From: UBA10518 sp022837185
GTDB taxonomy: Bacteria; Desulfobacterota; Desulfobulbia; Desulfobulbales; Desulfobulbaceae
Assembly (NCBI GenBank): GCA_034007705.1
Contig: JAVEQK010000008.1
Location: 1 to 64,000 of the forward strand
Length of the DNA: 64,000 bases
Direction: 5' to 3'
The notes under the pieces were generated by a model. That model had not been told where the DNA came from. It saw only the letters and a list, made by a program, of their open reading frames with translations, and made no database searches. Below are positions 17,870 through 27,989 of this stretch, one piece after another (the stretch's first letter is position 1; each line of letters begins with the position of its first letter). The translations under genes and the position numbers were made by a program.

Positions 17870-18784
17870 ATGCCTAAGGTTTCAGTCATCATCCCCGCGT
17901 ACAATCATGAGCGGTTTGTCGGCGCCGCCGTCGAGAGCGTCCTGGACCAGTCCCACCGCAATATCGAATTGATCGTCATCAACGACGGGTCAACGGACCG
18001 GACCGGCGACGTGGTCCAGTCCTACAGGGACGACAGGCTCACCTACCTGTATCAGGACAACCGGGACGCCTACAACACCATCAACCGCGGCCTGTCCCTG
18101 GCAACCGGCGAGTATGTGGCCATTCTCAATTCCGACGACGTCTATTTCCCCGACCGGCTGCTGCGGCTGATCTCCGAGCAGCAGGCCGCCGGTGCCCACT
18201 GCCTGTTCACCGACGTGGTGCCCATCTCGGATGAAGGACTGGAGTTCAGCGACCCGGAATTCGGCTGGAATGTCTGGCACCAAAAAAACAGGGAATTCCA
18301 CCGGCAGTGCGGCGACCTGTATGTGGCCTTTCTCAAGGGCAACTTCATGGTGACCACCTCGAACCTGTTCATGACCGCCGAGGCGGTCCGGAAAGTCGGG
18401 AAGTTCTGCTCCCTCCGCTACCTGCATGACTACGATTACATTTTTCGGATGATGCTGGCGTATCCCGGCAAAGTGCGATATCTTGCCGACGAAAAACTGC
18501 TCTACTACAGGATCCATTCGGGCAACACCCTGAGTGAGGCGGCAATCACAGGCAGGGAGCAGGACAGGGAGCTGATCCGCAAGTACATGCTTGCCGCGCT
18601 TCCCGAGGAGAGCAGGCCCTTTGCCGCGGCGGGGGCCGACCGCCTCGTCGAGCTCGAACGGGAGCTGCAGGAGGTGAGGAACGCCCTGGCCGGGAACCTG
18701 TCCCCCGGAGTCAGGAGTCTTGCCAGGCAGCTTGCCGCTGCCCTGCGGGACAAGATACGAAAAACACTGGGCCGCACCGGTTGA
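17870..18784 (+). CDS. Glycosyltransferase family 2
   Basis: GT-A fold transferase of 304 residues. The N-terminus VSVIIPAYNHERF, then INDGSTDRT and ILNSDD, make the nucleotide-sugar site; a C-terminal helical tail ends at DKIRKTLGRTG. ATG 17870 has an AGGA-containing leader about 13 bases upstream. A perfect GCTCCG-CAG-CGGAGC inverted repeat at 17840-17854 overlaps that leader and could modulate translation. Sugar specificity cannot be inferred. Confidence 0.88.
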   Translation: MPKVSVIIPAYNHERFVGAAVESVLDQSHRNIELIVINDGSTDRTGDVVQSYRDDRLTYLYQDNRDAYNTINRGLSLATGEYVAILNSDDVYFPDRLLRLISEQQAAGAHCLFTDVVPISDEGLEFSDPEFGWNVWHQKNREFHRQCGDLYVAFLKGNFMVTTSNLFMTAEAVRKVGKFCSLRYLHDYDYIFRMMLAYPGKVRYLADEKLLYYRIHSGNTLSEAAITGREQDRELIRKYMLAALPEESRPFAAAGADRLVELERELQEVRNALAGNLSPGVRSLARQLAAALRDKIRKTLGRTG

Positions 18785-18845
18785 AAAACAATGCGGGGGC
18801 CGGCAGCCGCCCGCGGGCCGGCCATGGTCCGGAAGGTTTCCCGCC

Positions 18846-20924
18846 ATGCCGGCGGCTGGAGAATATCGCCTCGAAGTGAAAATTTTTTATTCCATACGCA
18901 AGCTGGTTGAGGAGGGACGGAGACGGTCGGCATCGCTGTCCGTTATTTCGTTCGACCTGTTCGACACCCTCCTGATCCGGCGGATTCATGATCCCGACCT
19001 GGTCAAGCTGCCGGTGGCCAGGTTTATTGCCGCCCTGGCGGGGGAAGCGGGGCTCAACTGGTCGTGGAACAGGGTGCAGCGCCTGCGCGACGACATCGAG
19101 AAGCGCCATCGGTGCGCGACCGGCGAACAGTTCGAGGACCTGGAGGCCTGCTATCCCCAGTTCATGCGGGAAACCCTGGCAACTATTTTCGGGGAGCGGA
19201 TGGAGGAGGATCTCCTGACCCGGGTGACGGACTATGAACTGGCCATGGAATCGACCATGCTGGTGGTGCGGCGGGAATTCGGCGACTGGCTGCGGGAGCT
19301 GAAGGGGCAGGGCAAACGGATTTTCATCATCTCGGACATTTATCTGCCCGCCTCCCATCTGGAGCGGCTGGCCGCCAATGCGGGCCTGATGGAATACGCC
19401 GAGGCGGTTGTGTCCTCGGCCGACACCTTCCTGGCCAAGGCCTCGGGCAAGGGTTTTGTCCGCCTGCGGGATGCGTACGGGCTGGATACGGCGTCATGGC
19501 TGCATGTGGGGGACAATCCCGTCTCGGACGGGCTGCGGCCGGCGGAATTCGGCATCCGGGCCCTGGTCCTGCATGACGGGTCGGAAAAATGGCGCAAGGC
19601 GCTTGTCAAGCGGTACTACAATTACAGCCAGGGCAGGCCGTTCTGGCGCGGCCGGATCCTGCAGCAGCTCATGATGCCCCTCGAGGGTGAAAACGTCGAA
19701 CGGCATCCCCTCTACATCGAAGGGTTTAATTTTTTCGCACCGCTGATCGGCGCCATGGTCCAGCAGATAGCCGAACGCTGCCGGGACCTGCGGATAGCGA
19801 AAATCTTCTTCCTGTCGCGCGAGGGGTGGACCTTCAAAAAGGTGTGGGAAGCGATTGCCCCGCCGCTGTTTCCCGACGGGCGGCTGCCGGCCGCGGAATA
19901 TCTGTATGTGAGCCGGATGGCGCTGGCCGGGGCGAGCTGCGCCTACCAGGGGCTGACCAGGACCAATGCCGACATCGCCTTCCTGCCCGTGGGCAACCGC
20001 GATTTCCGGGATGTCTGCCGGATCTTCGACCTGGATGTCAATGCCCTGCTTCCCCACCTGCAGCGGCACAAGCTGGCCCCGGAGACCACCCTCAGCCCCC
20101 ACCACGAAGGCTATGATCCCAGAAACAGGCTGCGGTTCAATGAAATGCTCGAGGATGAGGACTTCCAGGCGGCTGTCAGGGACCGGGTCCGGCCCTTCAA
20201 CGATGCCCTGCAGCTCTACCTGGAGCAGGCCGGTTTTTTCGCCCAGGGCGATGTGGCCATCGTCGACATCGGCTGGCTGGGGACGATCCAGCGCTTTCTG
20301 TACGAGGCCGTCGCTCATCGGCCGGACAAGCCCCGCTGCCACGGCTTCCTGTTCTGCGCGACCCGGGGCATTCCCTATCCGGCCACCCCGGACAACTATA
20401 TCGAGGGGATCATCTACGACCGCAACCGATTTGACCTGGCCGGCAGTTCCGTTCTCTACGCCCGGGATGTCTTTGAAGAGGCGTGCCGGGCGCCCCATCC
20501 GACCCTGAACCGCTACCGGCTGACCGACAAGGGCTATGAACTCGAGTTCCGCCGGGTGGACGACGCCACCGGCAGGGCCGAACACGAGCAGGACAGGCAT
20601 TTTTCCCCCCTGCAGGAAGGAATCATCGACGGGGCGGCCCGGTTTGGGGCGGCATCGGCCCTGCTGGGCTATTCGCTCGACGACTACAAGCCCTGGCTCA
20701 ACTACCTGCTGACCAGCAAGCTGGCCTTCCCGACCACCGGCGAGGTCATGAAGATCAAGCACCGGCACCATCTGGATGATTTTCACGGCGAAAAGAAACC
20801 CCTGCCCAGGTACGCCAATTCCCGGCCGCCCCTGTGGGACAGGTCGCCGATGGTGCTCAGGTTCAGCCCCCTGCTCAGGATCCGGTATTTCCTGCGGCAC
20901 ATCAAGGACCGGCTCAACGAATAG
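18846..20924 (+). CDS. HAD-superfamily protein of the large glycan-locus type (COG5610-like)
   Basis: A 692-residue protein whose N-terminal HAD hydrolase domain shows SFDLFDTLL (nucleophile region, about residue 35), ISDIYLP (about 162) and GDNPVSDG (about 221). A large C-terminal half with FFLSREGWTFKKVWEA is of unknown function but recurs with this HAD domain in surface-polysaccharide loci. ATG 18846 has GGAAGG about nine bases upstream; the frame is open to 18720 without a good start signal. A phosphatase acting on a sugar phosphate or lipid intermediate is possible. No direct evidence of substrate. Confidence 0.8.
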   Translation: MPAAGEYRLEVKIFYSIRKLVEEGRRRSASLSVISFDLFDTLLIRRIHDPDLVKLPVARFIAALAGEAGLNWSWNRVQRLRDDIEKRHRCATGEQFEDLEACYPQFMRETLATIFGERMEEDLLTRVTDYELAMESTMLVVRREFGDWLRELKGQGKRIFIISDIYLPASHLERLAANAGLMEYAEAVVSSADTFLAKASGKGFVRLRDAYGLDTASWLHVGDNPVSDGLRPAEFGIRALVLHDGSEKWRKALVKRYYNYSQGRPFWRGRILQQLMMPLEGENVERHPLYIEGFNFFAPLIGAMVQQIAERCRDLRIAKIFFLSREGWTFKKVWEAIAPPLFPDGRLPAAEYLYVSRMALAGASCAYQGLTRTNADIAFLPVGNRDFRDVCRIFDLDVNALLPHLQRHKLAPETTLSPHHEGYDPRNRLRFNEMLEDEDFQAAVRDRVRPFNDALQLYLEQAGFFAQGDVAIVDIGWLGTIQRFLYEAVAHRPDKPRCHGFLFCATRGIPYPATPDNYIEGIIYDRNRFDLAGSSVLYARDVFEEACRAPHPTLNRYRLTDKGYELEFRRVDDATGRAEHEQDRHFSPLQEGIIDGAARFGAASALLGYSLDDYKPWLNYLLTSKLAFPTTGEVMKIKHRHHLDDFHGEKKPLPRYANSRPPLWDRSPMVLRFSPLLRIRYFLRHIKDRLNE

Positions 20925-20947
20925 GACAACGGGAGCACACGGACGAC

Positions 20948-21229
20948 ATGGACAGATCAGTACTGCATAAAAACGGCGACGTCACCGGGAACCCGATTCT
21001 GCGGGTGTTCCGGCACCAACTGCTGGCCCGCTGCCTTCCCCTGGGCAATTACCGGGGCGGCGCGGGCTTCAGGTGCCTGGTGATTTTCTCCCTCCTGCAT
21101 TACTTGGGCAGGCCGCTGTTTGGAGTCCTGATCCGGTACGAGCGGCAGTTGAACGCCCTCTACAGGTTGCGGGAGAGACTGCGGCAGGGGAAGGTTGAAG
21201 AGGATTCAACGCACAGGGAAGGGGTGTAG
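20948..21229 (+). CDS. Small hypothetical protein with one membrane-like segment
   Basis: A 93-residue product starting MDRSVLHKNG. A hydrophobic stretch (CLVIFSLLHYLGRPLFGVLI) near the middle is followed by a charged helix rich in Arg and Glu. It fits between the HAD gene and the acyltransferase with 23 and 3 bases on either side, as expected of an operon member. I do not recognise a family. It could equally be a membrane-associated accessory peptide. Confidence 0.55.
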   Translation: MDRSVLHKNGDVTGNPILRVFRHQLLARCLPLGNYRGGAGFRCLVIFSLLHYLGRPLFGVLIRYERQLNALYRLRERLRQGKVEEDSTHREGV

Positions 21230-21232
21230 CCG

Positions 21233-22870
21233 GTGGAGAGGATACGTATTTTTGCAGCGTCGTACGGAAGGGCACTGGTCTCGCTTGGTGTCGCGGCCGG
21301 AGTCTTTGTTGTTCTTCTGGGCGTGGTTCTGTCCGTCTGGCCTGCCGCCTCGGTCATCCAGATCGAGGCGGAATTCGACCACCCGGACAGATTTCAGATC
21401 TATTACAGCAACTCCTTCCGCAGGATCAGCTTCCAGGAGGAGTATTCAAGAAAGTCGGACATGGTCGAGGAGGGAGCAAGGACAACCGTTGCCATCCAGA
21501 TGGGGGACAGCCCGGTCAACAGGACCCGGCTCGATACGGGCGACCAGCCGGGTACGGTCAGAATTTACGGGATTACTCTGCTCAGCCACTTTGCCAAGCC
21601 CGTTCACTACGACGCCCAGGCCGTTCATGCACTGTTCAGGCCGGGCAGGGAAGACGTATCCATGGCCCTGGAAAGGGATCACGTCGCCATTGTTTCCGGG
21701 GTCGAGGATCCGTATCTTGTCGCCACCGCTCCCCTCATAAAGGGAAACCTGATTGTGCCCTACGGTATTGCCCTTGCTTTTGCCGCCGTTCTGTTCCGGT
21801 TCCTCCTGCGGTTCGACTACGCCTCCTTCCCGGCGCTGTACGACATTACGCGCAAGAAGCCCTCTTCCGGCAAAAACATCACTTCGCTCGACGGGTTGCG
21901 CGGTCTTGCCGCCCTGATTATCGTGGCCGATCACACCATCGGCCAGGTGATCGGCATTGGGGCCATCGGGGTTTGGCTGTTCATGGCGCTGAGCGGTTTC
22001 CTGCTGGCCAAACCCTTTGTCAAACACCCGGAGAATGCGCTGTCCCTGCAATACATGACTCATTTCTTCTCCCGGCGCATCAGGCGGATTGTTCCGCTCT
22101 ATTATGCGTACCTGACTGTGATTTTCCTCATGAACATGCGATACGATGAGGCATTCCGTCATTTCATGTTCCTGCAGGGCGACGGTGTCCTCTGGGTGAT
22201 AAACCAGGAGATGGTCTTTTATCTTTCCGTTCCCTTTATCATGGCGATGAATTATCTCCTGTTCCGAGGCAGGCCGTGGCTGATCATAGCCGGCCTTGCC
22301 GTGCTCACCTTCCTGTCGAACAAATACCTGACCCGCGAAGTATTCTCCCTGTACGGCATGAATCGTCAGGACCTGCTGCTTTTTGCCGGGATCTTCCTCT
22401 CCGGAATGATGTCGTCCTATCTCTATTACGGCGTTTACCTGCATTCCCGATTGAATCAGGTCTGGCATGAACGTGTCAACCGGCAGGTCTTCTCCTGGAT
22501 AGGGCTGGTGCTGCTGGTGGGATTTCTGCTGGGAACGACCGGCACGATGTGGGGGATCAAGTCCATCCCCGGCCTCACTTATTATCAATGGTACGGGATT
22601 GCCGCGGCAATATTCATATTCTGCATTATCGGGGCGGACAATACCATCCTTGACAGGCTCCTGTCCCTGATACCGCTGCGGGCCATAGGTATTGTCAGTT
22701 TCAGCGTCTATGTGCTGCACCCGGTGATTATGAAGACCCTGAGGTCGGGTATTGAACATTATACCGGAATTTTTGTCACCGGCATTCCGATGTTCATCCT
22801 GACGATCACGGCAGCGTATATTGTCTCCTGTTTTACGTATGCCTTCATAGAGCGGCCCTTTACCCGGTAG
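21233..22870 (+). CDS. Acyltransferase-3 (OafA-like) membrane protein with periplasmic insert
   Basis: Probably acetylates the glycan at the membrane. The acyltransferase-3 domain starts near residue 219 with LDGLRGLAAL and VADHT (active-site His region), then FSRRIRRIVPLYY and about ten membrane segments. Unusually the domain is preceded by one membrane helix, a ~150-residue probably periplasmic region and a second helix. GTG 21233 lies three bases after the previous stop with GGGAAGGGG upstream. Total 545 residues. The extra N-terminal region may bind glycan; that is inference. Confidence 0.85.
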   Translation: MERIRIFAASYGRALVSLGVAAGVFVVLLGVVLSVWPAASVIQIEAEFDHPDRFQIYYSNSFRRISFQEEYSRKSDMVEEGARTTVAIQMGDSPVNRTRLDTGDQPGTVRIYGITLLSHFAKPVHYDAQAVHALFRPGREDVSMALERDHVAIVSGVEDPYLVATAPLIKGNLIVPYGIALAFAAVLFRFLLRFDYASFPALYDITRKKPSSGKNITSLDGLRGLAALIIVADHTIGQVIGIGAIGVWLFMALSGFLLAKPFVKHPENALSLQYMTHFFSRRIRRIVPLYYAYLTVIFLMNMRYDEAFRHFMFLQGDGVLWVINQEMVFYLSVPFIMAMNYLLFRGRPWLIIAGLAVLTFLSNKYLTREVFSLYGMNRQDLLLFAGIFLSGMMSSYLYYGVYLHSRLNQVWHERVNRQVFSWIGLVLLVGFLLGTTGTMWGIKSIPGLTYYQWYGIAAAIFIFCIIGADNTILDRLLSLIPLRAIGIVSFSVYVLHPVIMKTLRSGIEHYTGIFVTGIPMFILTITAAYIVSCFTYAFIERPFTR

Positions 22871-23017
22871 GCGGCACGCTTGACTCCATGCCGGAAGTAT
22901 TACCCCTGATCGGCGGCAGAGGCGGCGGCCGCTGGGCAGGTTTGGCGCCGGATGATACGGGGCTCCCGGTGCGGTGGCAGGCCCTGTTTTTCCTCGTTTG
23001 ACGGATGTTGTGACAAT

Positions 23018-24697
23018 ATGAAAAGAGATATTCAGAGTCTTGGCGGCAAAACCTTCGATGTCCTTGTCATCGGCGGAGGCATTACCGGCGCCTGCATCGC
23101 CCATGACGCAGCGTTGCGCGGACTGGCGGTCGCCCTTGTTGAGAAAGGAGATTTCGGCGGATTTACATCCTCCGCTTCATCCAAGCTGCTGCACGGCGGG
23201 ATTCGCTACCTTCCCAAAGCCCAGTTGTGGAAAATACGGGAATCGGCGAGGGAACAGGCAATTCTGCAGCATGTGGCGCCGCATCTGACCCAATGGGTGC
23301 CGTTCCTTATCCCGACCAGGAAAGAAGCAGTGATGCAGGGAGCCCTTGCCCTGAAGGCCGCCATGCATATCTATCGGGGGATTTGTGCCGGATTGACCGG
23401 ACTCATTCGTGATTCCGGGAAAAGACCGCCCCGGGCGCGGTTTTATCAACCCGGAGAACTGTTCCGGCGTGTTCCTTTTTTACAGGGAATCGGAGGGATC
23501 ACCGGCGCGCAGGAGTTGTGGGAATCCCATATGTACAGTTCCGAGCGGATGGTTCTGGCTTTCGTCAAGACCGCCGTCCAGAACGGCGCCGCGGCCGCCA
23601 ATTATGCCGAGGTTGTCGAATTACTGAGGGAGGGATCCCGGGTCACCGGTGCCCTGGTAAAAGATGTCCTGACGGGGACGAGTTTTCCGGTCAGGGCCGC
23701 CCTGGTCATCAATGCCGCGGGTCCCTATGTCCAGGCGGTAAACCGAAGCGTCCCCGCCCTGCACCTGAAAAAGGAAATAACAGGGTTTTCGCGGGGGGTC
23801 CACCTGGTCGCCAGGCAGGTGGAAGACAGGTACGCCCTTGCCTTGACGACCAGGCAGAAGACAGAGGGACTGATCACCAGGGGCGGGCGTCATTTTTTCA
23901 TCATTCCGTGGCGCAACCGGTCCCTGATCGGGACCACCAATGTGCCGTTCAGCGGCAGTCCGGACGACATACGGGTCAGCGAAAAGGATATCGAAGAATT
24001 TCTGGAGGAAATCAACAGGTCCGTGCCGGGTCTCAATCTGGCCCGAAGCGATGTGTTTTACGCCTTTACGGGTCTGTACCCCCTGATTTCCAGGAAGATA
24101 AAAAAGGACACCTACCAGGGGACGGGGGACTACCAGATCATCGATCACGCCAGGTCCGATGCCATCGACGGCATTGTCACCGCCCTGGGGGCCAAGTATA
24201 CGACCGCCCGCCTGGTGGCCGAGAAAACCGTCAACCTGGCCGCGGGCAAATTGCCCGCCCCGTCCTCTCCCTGCCGGACCGTTGAGGTCAGGCTGAGTGA
24301 AGGGGACATCGATGATCTGGAGAAATTCCGACGCCGTTGCCTGGAGAAATATTCCTCCCGCCTGGATCAGGATGTCATCAGCCACCTGATCCGGTATCAT
24401 GGGGCGGAAAGCGACCATGTTGTCGAAACCGGCCTGCACAGGAACATGCTGACCAGACTGCATCCCGCCGCATTTACCCTGGAAGTTGAAGTGTACCTGG
24501 CCGTTGCAGAGGAAATGGCCCAAACCCTCGAAGACGTCGTATTCAGGAGGACGGGCCTGGGGACCACGGGGCATCCCGGACAGGAAGCGCTGGTCCGGAG
24601 CGCGGAGATCATGGGCGATCTCCTGGGTTGGGACGCCCAGGAACGGGAGCGGCAGATAGCCGCGGTTAATGAAAGGTACCGCTATCGATCGGGTTGA
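23018..24697 (+). CDS. glpD: FAD-dependent glycerol-3-phosphate dehydrogenase
   Basis: Oxidises sn-glycerol 3-phosphate to dihydroxyacetone phosphate with FAD at the inner membrane. The FAD-binding start VLVIGGGITGAC (about residue 15), SSASSKLLHGGIRYL, FYAFTGLYPLI and the C-terminal helical domain (HLIRYHGAESDHV) match GlpD. The length is 559 residues, slightly longer than usual. ATG 23018 is chosen; the frame is open to 22952. It has no glycerol genes around it and sits between an acyltransferase and a glycosyltransferase, so a role in handling glycerol phosphate for the surface polymer is possible but unproven. Confidence 0.88.
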   Translation: MKRDIQSLGGKTFDVLVIGGGITGACIAHDAALRGLAVALVEKGDFGGFTSSASSKLLHGGIRYLPKAQLWKIRESAREQAILQHVAPHLTQWVPFLIPTRKEAVMQGALALKAAMHIYRGICAGLTGLIRDSGKRPPRARFYQPGELFRRVPFLQGIGGITGAQELWESHMYSSERMVLAFVKTAVQNGAAAANYAEVVELLREGSRVTGALVKDVLTGTSFPVRAALVINAAGPYVQAVNRSVPALHLKKEITGFSRGVHLVARQVEDRYALALTTRQKTEGLITRGGRHFFIIPWRNRSLIGTTNVPFSGSPDDIRVSEKDIEEFLEEINRSVPGLNLARSDVFYAFTGLYPLISRKIKKDTYQGTGDYQIIDHARSDAIDGIVTALGAKYTTARLVAEKTVNLAAGKLPAPSSPCRTVEVRLSEGDIDDLEKFRRRCLEKYSSRLDQDVISHLIRYHGAESDHVVETGLHRNMLTRLHPAAFTLEVEVYLAVAEEMAQTLEDVVFRRTGLGTTGHPGQEALVRSAEIMGDLLGWDAQERERQIAAVNERYRYRSG

Positions 24698-24748
24698 CGG
24701 GAAAACCCGGTGCCCGCCATCCGCTGACAAACATCCCGCAGGGAAACT

Positions 24749-25939
24749 GTGCGCACGTTGAAGGTCATACATATCGCCCCGACCCCATTTTTTGCCGATC
24801 GGGGGTGTCACATCCGCATTCGCAACGAAATATATTCGCTCCGCGGCCAGTCCGTCAGGATTATCCTCTGCACCTATCACCACGGCAAGGGGGTCGAGGG
24901 CATCGATATACGGAGGATCCCCCGCATACCAGGCTACAATAAACTGGAGGCGGGATATTCTCCATTCAGATTCATTGCCGATACCTTTCTTTTCCTGCTG
25001 GTCCTCTGGACGGTCTGGCGGGAACGGCCGGATATATTGCATGCCCATCTCCACGAGGGTGCCCTGATCGGCTGGTCCGTGCGCATCCTGCTTTTCTGGC
25101 GGCGGCTCCCCCTGATAATGGATATGCAGGGCAGTCTCGCCGGTGAGCTGGCGGCCTACGGAGCTTTTCGATCGTTCCCCGCCGTCCTCAAGTTATTTCA
25201 TCACATTGAACGGATTATCTGCAGATTGCCGGACTTCTTTTTCTGCTCATCCGAGGCGAGCTGCCGGCTGCTTGTCAGGGATTTCGGGATCAAACCGGAT
25301 AAGGTTCGGCTTCTCCAGGATGTGGTGCCCGATGATTTTTTTACGGAACGTGACCGGGATCTGTGGAAAAGGAAATTCCATATCCCGGGGGCTAAAAAGA
25401 TACTTCTGTATACGGGATCTTTGCTTCCCGGCAAAGGAATTCACCATGTGTGGGAGGCAATGCGGATATTGTCCAGCCGGCGGCATGATCTTTTCTGGCT
25501 GCTGGTCGGCTATCCCCTGGAGGACACCAGGGATTTCATCAGGGAGAATAGTCTGGAAAATATCTGTCTGCTTCCGGGACAGGTGCGGTACGACGAGCTG
25601 CCTTTCTGGCTGGCGGTCGCGGATCTGGCCCTGGAGCCGAAAAGCGATGATGCTGGTGAAGCCAGCGGCAAGATTCTTCATTACATGGCCGCCGGCCTGC
25701 CTATTGTTTGCTTCCCCACCGACAACAACAGGAGGATCTTGTCCGATACCGGATTCTTTGCGGAGACCCTCACCCCGGAAGCGTATATTGCAGCGGTTGC
25801 CAAAGCGCTTGACAGCCCGGATGATGCCCTGCAGAAAGGAAGAAGAAACCGGGAGCTCGCCCGGACAAACCACTCAATGGCAGCCGTTCAACAGAAACTT
25901 ATGGACAGATATTCCACACTCGCGGCAAAAGGCCGGTGA
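24749..25939 (+). CDS. Glycosyltransferase family 4-like (GT-B fold)
   Basis: Retaining GT-B transferase of 396 residues. The N-terminal domain has IAPTPFFADRGCHIRI, typical of the family's acceptor side. The C-terminal domain has LYTGSLLPGKGI and, near residue 295, LEPKSDDAGEASGK, which holds the acidic residues that bind nucleotide sugar. GTG 24749 has CAGGGA immediately upstream. Unlike most transferases here it uses the GT-B fold. Donor unknown. Confidence 0.87.
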   Translation: MRTLKVIHIAPTPFFADRGCHIRIRNEIYSLRGQSVRIILCTYHHGKGVEGIDIRRIPRIPGYNKLEAGYSPFRFIADTFLFLLVLWTVWRERPDILHAHLHEGALIGWSVRILLFWRRLPLIMDMQGSLAGELAAYGAFRSFPAVLKLFHHIERIICRLPDFFFCSSEASCRLLVRDFGIKPDKVRLLQDVVPDDFFTERDRDLWKRKFHIPGAKKILLYTGSLLPGKGIHHVWEAMRILSSRRHDLFWLLVGYPLEDTRDFIRENSLENICLLPGQVRYDELPFWLAVADLALEPKSDDAGEASGKILHYMAAGLPIVCFPTDNNRRILSDTGFFAETLTPEAYIAAVAKALDSPDDALQKGRRNRELARTNHSMAAVQQKLMDRYSTLAAKGR

Positions 25940-26074
25940 AAATCGGCCGCATGGTTTAGTTCTTGCCTCACCGCTGAAAATAATGTAGGTTCGATCTCTT
26001 CAATCTTTTTGATGAAAACTCCGGTGTCGGTTTCCCCTCCTCGTTGATTTCTTGAAAACAGCTGGCTTGAAATA

Positions 26075-27940
26075 ATGTGCGGCATAAGCGGATTCAACTG
26101 GAACGATGAGACATTGGCCAGGAAGATGGCCGGTCAGCTGGTTCATCGCGGTCCTGACCAGGAGGGAATATTCTGTTGCGACGGGATGTCCCTTGCCCAC
26201 AGGCGCCTCTCCATCATTGACCTGAGTGAGAACGGCCGGCAGCCGATGTTCAATGAGGATCAATCGATCTGTCTGGTTTTTAATGGAGAAATTTACAATT
26301 TCCAGGAATTGCGCCGCGAACTGCAGCAGAAGGGCCACGTCTTTGCCAGCCGATCCGATTCAGAGGTCATCCTCCATGCCTACGAGGAATACGGGATCGA
26401 TTCCGTTCACCGGCTGCGCGGCATGTTCGCCTATGGGCTGTATGACCTGAACAGGAAAAAGCTCTTTCTGGTGCGGGACCGCGTGGGCATCAAGCCGCTG
26501 TACTACTCTTTTACCGGCGGAAAATTGATCTTTGCCTCGGAAATCAAGGCTATCCTGCAGCATCCGTCAGTGGAGCGGCGCGTCAACTATCAGGCCCTGT
26601 ATGACTATCTCGGCTTTGAATTCGTGCCGGCGCCCGAGACCATGTTCAGCGGCATCTACAAGCTGCCGGCAGGGCATCTTCTCGTCCATGAGAATGGCTC
26701 CATCAAAGTCAGGGAGTACTGGGATTTAAGCTTCAAACCCCGGGAGCCGTCCCTTTCCTTCGCAGAGGCGGTTGAGCGGCAGAAAGCGCTCCTTGATCAG
26801 GCGGTCAGCAGTCACCTGGTCAGCGATGTGCCGCTTGGCGTTTTTCTTTCAGGCGGCCTGGATTCCAGCTGCATCGTCGCCCTGATGCGAAAGCATATCA
26901 ACGGACCGCTCAGGACGTTTACCATCGGGTATAAAGACAAGAGTTTCAGCGAACTGGATTACGCCGAGATTGTCGCCCGCCATTGCGGCACGGAGCATCA
27001 GGTTCTCATGCTTGATGATCTCTCTCCGGCGTATGTCGAAAAAGTGCTCTGGCATCTTGATGAACCGATGACCGATCTCTCGACCGTGCCCCTGTATCTG
27101 CTCTGCAAGCAGGCAAGGGAGCATGTGACGGTCTGCCTGTCGGGAGAGGGGGCGGATGAAAGCTATGCCGGATATGACCGTTTCAAGGCCAGCCGGATCA
27201 ACAACTGGTTCCGGCTGCTGCCGCCTGCCGTCCGCAGACAACTGATCGGCCGTCTCGCTGCCGGGCTTCCTGATCAGCCGCAGAAGAAAGGAATGATCAA
27301 CATGCTCAAACGGTTCGTCGAGGGAGCCAATCTTGATCCATCCGGCAGTCATCTGCGGTGGCAGTATTTTCTGAACGACGGCCTGGAGCGGAATCTGTTT
27401 TCTGAAATGATGAAAGCCCGGATCAACCGGGACCCCTTCCGCCGGGTGCGGGAGTATTCCGGGAAATGCGACGCCGAAGACCAGGTAAACCGGGAGATCT
27501 ACCTGGATATGCGGTTCATGATGACGGACAGCGTGCTCATGAAGGTGGATAGGATGAGCATGGCCAGTTCCCTCGAAATCCGGGTGCCGCTGCTCGATCA
27601 CGTGCTGGTTGAATTTCTCGCCGCGCTTCCCGGTGACTGGAAATTAAAGGGAATGCGGACAAAACATATCTTTCGCGCCGCCCTGGCCGATCTCCTTCCC
27701 GACAGTGTCGTCAACAGGGGAAAACAGGGATACAGCCTGCCGGTCAAGCATTTATTGCGGGACGGATTGAAAGGGTATATGCAGGAATTGCTCAATGATT
27801 CGCCGATTATCCGCGAAAGCCTGGATGTCGGCTACGTCAATCTCCTTATCGAGGAGCATTGCAGTCAGAAGCAGAATCACAACCATATTTTATGGGCGCT
27901 CATCAATACGGCCATCTGGCATAATCGGTTTTTCCGGTGA
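26075..27940 (+). CDS. asnB: Asparagine synthase-type amidotransferase
   Basis: Glutamine-dependent amide transfer enzyme. Cys2 (MCGISGF) is the glutaminase nucleophile. LVHRGPDQEG and the LSIIDLSENGRQP region complete that domain. The synthetase domain has the P-loop SGGLDSS (about residue 258) and LSGEGADE (about 355). Length 621 residues is normal. Copies within polysaccharide loci are often thought to amidate uronic acids, so it may act on sugar and not on aspartate; that is inference. A 135-base gap upstream could carry its own promoter. Confidence 0.92.
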   Translation: MCGISGFNWNDETLARKMAGQLVHRGPDQEGIFCCDGMSLAHRRLSIIDLSENGRQPMFNEDQSICLVFNGEIYNFQELRRELQQKGHVFASRSDSEVILHAYEEYGIDSVHRLRGMFAYGLYDLNRKKLFLVRDRVGIKPLYYSFTGGKLIFASEIKAILQHPSVERRVNYQALYDYLGFEFVPAPETMFSGIYKLPAGHLLVHENGSIKVREYWDLSFKPREPSLSFAEAVERQKALLDQAVSSHLVSDVPLGVFLSGGLDSSCIVALMRKHINGPLRTFTIGYKDKSFSELDYAEIVARHCGTEHQVLMLDDLSPAYVEKVLWHLDEPMTDLSTVPLYLLCKQAREHVTVCLSGEGADESYAGYDRFKASRINNWFRLLPPAVRRQLIGRLAAGLPDQPQKKGMINMLKRFVEGANLDPSGSHLRWQYFLNDGLERNLFSEMMKARINRDPFRRVREYSGKCDAEDQVNREIYLDMRFMMTDSVLMKVDRMSMASSLEIRVPLLDHVLVEFLAALPGDWKLKGMRTKHIFRAALADLLPDSVVNRGKQGYSLPVKHLLRDGLKGYMQELLNDSPIIRESLDVGYVNLLIEEHCSQKQNHNHILWALINTAIWHNRFFR

Positions 27941-27989
27941 GGCGTTTGATTTTATTTGTACGGGACCAAATTAATTTTTAGAGGTGAAA

